NCBI RefSeq assembly: GCF_028207065.1
Contig: NZ_JAQLFP010000031.1
Span: 1-26,716, forward strand
DNA length: 26,716 bases
From: Collinsella aerofaciens
GTDB taxonomy: Bacteria; Actinomycetota; Coriobacteriia; Coriobacteriales; Coriobacteriaceae
Direction of reading: 5' to 3'
Of the stretch, positions 22,226-26,716 are shown piece after piece. Numbering within the stretch: the first letter of the stretch is position 1; each line of letters opens with the position of its first letter. Position numbers and translations under genes: made by a program. The notes beneath the pieces were generated by a model that had not been told where the DNA came from, ran no database searches, and saw only the letters and a list, made by a program, of their open reading frames with translations.

Positions 22226-25200
22226 TCACGCGAGGAATCGGTCTAGAAGGGCGTCGCGCTCTGCGGAAAGGGCGTCGACCTCTTGCTCGAGTGCAAATTG
22301 CGATTTGTCGACCTGAGCGACGAAAGAGGCGAACTCTTGCTGAAGCTCAAGGGGAGGCAAGGGAACCGTCATTCTCTTTAGAGCTTCTTTGGTAATTGCC
22401 TCCCTTGTTGCTCCAGCCGCTCTTGAGCCGTTTAGCAGGAGTCTCTGATACGAATCGCTGATCAGCACCGTGTTCAATAGCACCGGCAGCATCCGTTTTT
22501 GGTCGACTCTGACAATTGAGACATGCTGATTAACACGTCCACCAGCCAATTCATCTGGCAAAAGACATGAACGAGCAACCGAAGCGCCAGTAATATTCAG
22601 AAGCACGTCACCCTTCATCAGCGTGACGCCTTCTAGTTTTGCGGCTTGTTCATCATCAATACAAGCAAGGTCCTTCCACACGAAACGACCGTTGTGAACA
22701 TTCGTACTTCTGACCAGCGGAACACCTTCGGCCTTGTATGCCGTTTTGCCACCTCGTGGCGTTGCTCCGGAACCCAACTTGGTACAGAGGTCTTCAAGCC
22801 TAACGAAAGGCCATTTTTTACCATCGACCGGATCGCCAAATACCTCTACAAACCGTGATTTGACGCTCTCCTTGAGAGCGGCGATTTGCTGTCGTTTGCT
22901 ATTGATTTCATCTGTTAAGCGATTGAAATCGTCGATGAGGGCTCTCTGCTCGGAGAGCGTCGGGACTGGGATGGGGTATTTGAGCAGCTCATCCTTGTCT
23001 CCGCGAGGCCTGCCGGTTCCCGTGAAGGTGGACATATCGTAGTCGAAGAAGTCCTTCTGCCACAGGAGCAGATGGAGAAACTCGGGCAATAGGCTGTCGG
23101 TATTTATGCTTCGGAATACCAAAACGTCCTTGGAGCACGCCCCATCGCGGTCTGCGAGCCAAATCTTCTGCAGATAGGGGCGAATATTGGAGACGAGCGT
23201 GTCTCCCTTCTTGTATGCGGTGCCAGCACTTGCCGGAAGCTCTCCACTATAGGTGGTTATGCCGCCACGGTTCTTGACCATGTTTTCCGTTGTTACGTAA
23301 GTGTCGGTGGTGATGGAACTCTGGGCCACGCTGTTGGTAACGTAGGATGTGATGTCTCTAAGCGTCTTGACTACGGTGCCCTGGGCGAACGAGCGGGGCT
23401 TGTAGAAAGAGCGGGGAATCGTAAGAGTCTCGTCGAACTTATCGGCATCAAAGTCAATGAAATCGGCGGTCTTGGCATAGTAGTAGTACTGGGCAAGGTC
23501 GCCGGGCTCAACCTGCTCGCCGGAGAACCATGCTCTGATGATGCCGCTTAGCGAGTTCGTGTCGTCCGATTCGTTGTCCGAATAGAGCACGCCCTCACCA
23601 TCGATGGGCTGTATCCCCTCGTTGCCTTTGCGATTGCTCCATTTGTAGCCAAGGAAAGAGGCGATTTCCTTGGTCGTGTTAGGTGAGTTGATGATGAGCG
23701 TCTGTTCACCGCAGACGAGACCCCAAACGCGCAGGCGTTTGCGCTCTTCCTTGTGCGCATGGCGATAGAACAGCTCGTTCTCTGCTTTGAGCCGTGAGTT
23801 CTTGTCGGCCGCCTTCCAAGTCTTGCTCTTCCGAAGGGTCTTGAGCTCCTTCGATGATTCGAAAAGATGGCAATAAACGCTGAAGTGGCGAGTGTTTGCC
23901 CATTCGTTCCAGTTAGCCTCTCCTGCGAGAAAAGCCCGGTAAGTATCTCCGTCTACATTAATTGTGCCGAGATAAGCGTTGAAAGCGCTTTCGTCTCTCC
24001 AGCCAGTGAGCTTCCTGCGCTCAAAAACAGCGTCAACGAAATCAAGTGCGTTCGCATTGCGGGGCGGGATCTCGTCAAAGCGACGTAGGAACATAATTGC
24101 GACGTTTGTTCCTGTGGCCGCGAATGTGCCTGATCCAAACCTGGCGATGGAGACGATCTCGAAGGAGCTCAAAAGCACATCGCGTGCGGCCATGAAACTC
24201 GAGCTCGTGCTCTTGTCGAGGATCGAGGTGGGGAGGACGATGGCGGCGTAGCCTCCGGGCCGAACAAGCTGTGCCGCACGCTCGACAAAGAGGGTCTCGA
24301 TTTCCGAGCCGCTATCGCTGATGGTTTCCAGCACTTTGAGTTCGTTGTTGTGAAGCTTGAGATGCGGTTTGAAGGCCGCGACAGAGTACGGGGGATTGGC
24401 GACAAGAATGTCGAAGCGTCCCCTGTCGGTTCGGCTGTCGATTCCCTTGTCGGGATAATTTTCAAGTCCGTCGCCGAAGACCACGTTGCTCTGCCCTGCG
24501 CCATGCATGTAGAACGAGACCTTGGAAACGCGAGCGAGTCGATAGTCCTTCTCGATGCCGACGAGATTGTCTCTGACCCAGTCGGCGTCTCCGAGGTCAT
24601 CCTCTATGGTCGGATCATATTGGCATGCGGCGTCGGAGATTTCTTCGAATCCTTCTGTGAGAAAGTGCCCCGCGCCACAGGCGTAATCGATAACGCGTGG
24701 ATAGTGCACGGCACCAGCCTCGTCCTGCACGATGCTGTCGAGTGGGAGTGACTTCCAAATAAAACGGGTGATGGGCACAGGTGTGAAGAATTGGCCCTCG
24801 TTTTGCTTAAAGCCCTGATTAAGGAGCTGTTCGAAGAGGTCGCCCAAGAATTGAATGTCTTGAGTTCCTACGATGCGATACGGCTGTAGAAGTTGCACCG
24901 TCTCTACGAGTACCTTGCCGTTCTGAAGAAAGAGTTCCTCGTTGTGGACGTCTTTGAACGCAAAGTCATTGTTGGTATAGAACTTGAGCTTGCGCAGCGT
25001 GCCGTTCAGCTCCTCGATGAGCTTCTTGCGGTGCTGGCCCGTATAGTTGCTTATGAGGTTTTCGGCGTAGTCGTTGGGAACGTACAGGACCTCTTCCCGC
25101 ATGAGCTTTCTCATGCCGTCTGAGTGGAGTCTCTGGAGCCTGTCCTGGAGCGTTTCGTAGGTGTCGCGTCCTTGGCGGTATTGGAACTCAATCTCCTGGG

Positions 25201-26071
25201 TTGGCATTTTCGAGAGCTCGTCTTGGAGCTTCGCGATAAAGAGCGCGATAAGGCGATTGAAGGCGTTCTCTTTATCGGAGACGTTGTTGTGGCGGAGGAT
25301 TTCCTCGAAGCGGTTGACGATGCTGTCTTCGGCCCTGAAGTCGACAAGGTCCTTCTTGAGAAGGGGAGGAACCATCGGGTGGTATGCCGTCGACCTATCG
25401 CCAAAGAGGATGTTTCCCTCGACTTGTTGGTTGTACGTTTCCGTCCAAACTTGATGGAGCTGTTCCACTGTATGGGCGTCGCGGTAGAGCGCAATGGTGT
25501 CATCGCGTTTGGCGAGCGCGATGAAGTTCTCGTCATCGCTGCAGTTAATTGAAACCTGGTCTGGCACGATTTCGTTGTTGATGAAATCGCATGCAAAGAG
25601 TACCAACCAGCGAGTCGCGCGCTCTTGTTGCCAATAGGAGAGGAGTTGCCCTCCGTCTGACTGCATGTTCTTGAATTCGTTTTTGAACTCGGTTCCAGGG
25701 GTCTTGCATTCGACGATTGCGAGTGTGTCGCCCCTCTCGTCATTAATGCAGATATCAGCGCGGCCGCTCTTTTGTTCGTGCCCAAGGGCCCATTCGCGCT
25801 CCAGCTCAAGTGATTCGGGGCGATATCCTTTGTCGAGGAGCATGGTTACGCAGGCGAGTACGACGAAGTTCTCGTTATCGGAAAAGTTACAAGTTGTGTC
25901 TTTGTTGACTTTGAACCCCAGGTCTTTCGGGTAGCCGATGCGTTTCTTGGAAAAATCGACCGTGATTTGCGCGCTGGTCTCTTCCCAGGATTTCTGATAA
26001 ACGGTGCCGTCGCCCGAGGGCTCGTAGCACAGAGCCCTAAGTGCGTCGCGAAGATTGTCCAGAGTAATCAT
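22226..26071 (-). CDS. Single-chain restriction-methylation-specificity enzyme (type IIG-like)
   Basis: 1281 residues in three parts. N-terminal nuclease of the HsdR_N type: D106, ECK (121-123) and the Q-x3-Y motif GGQLLSYW (Q142). N6-adenine methyltransferase: GQFFTPVPITRF (426-437), motif I DYACGAGHF (462-470) and NPPY (559-562). C-terminal specificity part from about 885 with two recognition domains, the repeat KESVKSRFVEVF between them near 1070 and VDKSQF...LDRFLA at the end. There is no helicase/translocase, so it should cut near its site like a type IIG enzyme. CGGAGA lies seven bases before ATG. The last recognition domain can be matched to the silent cassette at 20614-21195. Confidence 0.85.
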   Translation of the reverse strand: MITLDNLRDALRALCYEPSGDGTVYQKSWEETSAQITVDFSKKRIGYPKDLGFKVNKDTTCNFSDNENFVVLACVTMLLDKGYRPESLELEREWALGHEQKSGRADICINDERGDTLAIVECKTPGTEFKNEFKNMQSDGGQLLSYWQQERATRWLVLFACDFINNEIVPDQVSINCSDDENFIALAKRDDTIALYRDAHTVEQLHQVWTETYNQQVEGNILFGDRSTAYHPMVPPLLKKDLVDFRAEDSIVNRFEEILRHNNVSDKENAFNRLIALFIAKLQDELSKMPTQEIEFQYRQGRDTYETLQDRLQRLHSDGMRKLMREEVLYVPNDYAENLISNYTGQHRKKLIEELNGTLRKLKFYTNNDFAFKDVHNEELFLQNGKVLVETVQLLQPYRIVGTQDIQFLGDLFEQLLNQGFKQNEGQFFTPVPITRFIWKSLPLDSIVQDEAGAVHYPRVIDYACGAGHFLTEGFEEISDAACQYDPTIEDDLGDADWVRDNLVGIEKDYRLARVSKVSFYMHGAGQSNVVFGDGLENYPDKGIDSRTDRGRFDILVANPPYSVAAFKPHLKLHNNELKVLETISDSGSEIETLFVERAAQLVRPGGYAAIVLPTSILDKSTSSSFMAARDVLLSSFEIVSIARFGSGTFAATGTNVAIMFLRRFDEIPPRNANALDFVDAVFERRKLTGWRDESAFNAYLGTINVDGDTYRAFLAGEANWNEWANTRHFSVYCHLFESSKELKTLRKSKTWKAADKNSRLKAENELFYRHAHKEERKRLRVWGLVCGEQTLIINSPNTTKEIASFLGYKWSNRKGNEGIQPIDGEGVLYSDNESDDTNSLSGIIRAWFSGEQVEPGDLAQYYYYAKTADFIDFDADKFDETLTIPRSFYKPRSFAQGTVVKTLRDITSYVTNSVAQSSITTDTYVTTENMVKNRGGITTYSGELPASAGTAYKKGDTLVSNIRPYLQKIWLADRDGACSKDVLVFRSINTDSLLPEFLHLLLWQKDFFDYDMSTFTGTGRPRGDKDELLKYPIPVPTLSEQRALIDDFNRLTDEINSKRQQIAALKESVKSRFVEVFGDPVDGKKWPFVRLEDLCTKLGSGATPRGGKTAYKAEGVPLVRSTNVHNGRFVWKDLACIDDEQAAKLEGVTLMKGDVLLNITGASVARSCLLPDELAGGRVNQHVSIVRVDQKRMLPVLLNTVLISDSYQRLLLNGSRAAGATREAITKEALKRMTVPLPPLELQQEFASFVAQVDKSQFALEQEVDALSAERDALLDRFLA
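22295..22309. repeat. Border repeat in expressed gene (end of last recognition domain)
   Basis: AAATTGCGATTTGTC, identical to 20644-20658. It codes for DKSQF on the minus strand. Confidence 0.7.
22849..22864. repeat. Border repeat in expressed gene (start of last recognition domain)
   Basis: CAAACCGTGATTTGAC, identical to 21180-21195. It codes for VKSRFV on the minus strand. Confidence 0.7.
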
Positions 26072-26338
26072 CTAATGTCTCCGTAGCTGCGAGGTGAAAA
26101 CACAATTCGCTAATTTTATCGCAGAGGGCGCCGTAAGAACGTAGTGTGATTGGCGGTGCTGCTGCTTGCCAGGGCATTTGATTGGATGATGACGCGCACG
26201 GGGCGGGATTCGCCAGTCCGCTAAGCCACGCTGGCAACAGTAGCGTACCAGGCGGTTGCTTGCAGAGATCCTCACGCGCGCCGTGCTTGAACCACTGGAG
26301 GTACGTGTTTCTCGTCGTGCGTCCATCGGTGACCGATC
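26072..26338. other. Upstream region of the restriction gene
   Basis: A TAAAAT hexamer near 26120 on the minus strand may be the -10 of the restriction gene; no convincing -35 was found. The rest shows no gene or repeat I can support. Confidence 0.3.
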
Positions 26339-26510
26339 CGCCTTTTACTAAACAAGTTTATCGAGCGCGCGAAGCGATTGAGCCAATGGCGAAGCTCCAA
26401 CTTATTCGTCAACTCATGGGCAAGCCACCCGAGACTACTCATTTCTCCTACTAGCAATGAAGGTCTGCGACCTGCAGTTTTGCAAACTGCTTGAAAGCCA
26501 CCCGATGAGA
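26339..26510 (+). repeat. Dispersed repeat, copy C, with a short coding remnant
   Basis: It shares TTTTACTAAACA and CAACTCATGGGCAAGCCACC with copy A and the related GCCACCCG further on. The plus strand reads KQVYRAREAIEPMAKLQLIRQLMGKPPETTHFSY-stop, of which copy A keeps QLMGKPPETIHFAYR and copy B LMGKPPDTT, so all three appear to carry the 3' end of the same unknown gene. The later block of A and B is absent. Confidence 0.6.
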
Positions 26511-26550
26511 TACCCCCGATTTCCACTTGGAATCGGGGGTATTTTTATTT
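26510..26550 (+). terminator. Rho-independent terminator
   Basis: TACCCCCGATT (26511-26521) pairs with AATCGGGGGTA (26531-26541), with TTCC/GGAA closing the loop, followed by TTTTTATTT. It ends any transcript of the copy C remnant. Confidence 0.85.
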
Positions 26551-26705
26551 ACAGGCTTTAGCCTGTGCGGGGCGCGCAGCGCGCCGCATCAGAAACCACC
26601 CGCTATGCGGGTGGGGCCAAACGGCTTTACAAAGCCGCTCCCTCGCCGGACACTTGCGATTGTTCAGGCCGCAAGGAATCCGAGTCGAGAGGGCGGTGGT
26701 GGCGT
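26551..26705 (+). mobile_element. Hairpin-rich left end of a probable IS200/IS605-type element
   Basis: Four hairpins follow one another: ACAGGC-TTTA-GCCTGT, GGCGCGC-A-GCGCGCC, CCACCCGC-TAT-GCGGGTGG and CGGCTTT-AC-AAAGCCG. IS200-type elements are recognised by subterminal hairpins rather than inverted repeats, and a short frame starts at 26706. The element is cut by the window edge, so the family is inference. Confidence 0.4.
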
Positions 26706-26716
26706 ATGGCCCAGAA
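26706..26716 (+). CDS. Start of a truncated gene, possibly IS200 TnpA
   Basis: ATG GCC CAG AA follows AGAGGGCGG about eleven bases upstream. Only MAQ is visible. MAxKxxS is a common start for IS200 TnpA, and the hairpins before it fit, but three residues prove nothing. Confidence 0.25.

Noticed and set aside
24738..24751. GAGTGGGAGTGA, resembling the guaA tail
   Set aside because: It lies inside the conserved coding sequence of the restriction enzyme (SLPLDS), so the match is chance.
22226..26071. Complete type I restriction system with separate HsdR helicase
   Set aside because: No helicase motifs are present; nuclease, methylase and specificity are in one chain.

Overview
The window looks like a chromosomal segment of a high-GC gut Actinobacterium of the Coriobacteriia (a Collinsella-like genome is my best guess, from GC content, codon use and the type of intergenic repeats; this is inference, not a database match). 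It divides into a conserved housekeeping left third and a patchwork right two thirds.

Left third (1-8037): an iron-dependent glycerol dehydrogenase, a four-cluster ferredoxin-like Fe-S protein, the YchF ATPase with a small DUF1648-type membrane protein behind it, a divergent pair made of an unknown gene and an XRE regulator that share a perfect 24-bp palindrome, a type I L-asparaginase, and guaA (GMP synthase).

Right part (8038 to the end): accessory DNA that starts exactly at the 3' end of guaA, a known integration hotspot. Degenerate copies of the guaA 3' tail (protein tail KPPATIEWE-stop) recur at about 8111, 12772, 15328 and 18657, as if several elements had integrated one behind another. 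The segments between them carry different cargo: (i) a Mef-like efflux pump (frameshifted near its C terminus) with an Msr-type ABC-F protein and a short leader peptide; (ii) three SAM-dependent methyltransferases; (iii) a decayed ToxN/AbiQ-like toxin, yjdF with its riboswitch, and an Abi_2 (AbiD/AbiF) gene followed by two tandem small RNAs, each with its own promoter and terminator; (iv) a decayed AbiEi/AbiEii pair, a 118-bp palindromic element, an IS30 remnant inside a DUF3800 gene, and a single-chain restriction-methylation-specificity protein of 1281 residues with a tyrosine recombinase and a spare specificity cassette bounded by matching short repeats. The window ends in what looks like the left end of an IS200/IS605-type element.

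Functionally the right part is a layered defence and resistance island: drug efflux and ribosome protection, RNA-based abortive infection, toxin-antitoxin remnants and a probably phase-variable restriction system. The most interesting single locus is the Abi_2 gene at 17248-18210 with its paired small RNAs, one of whose promoters is built into the last codons of the abi gene.
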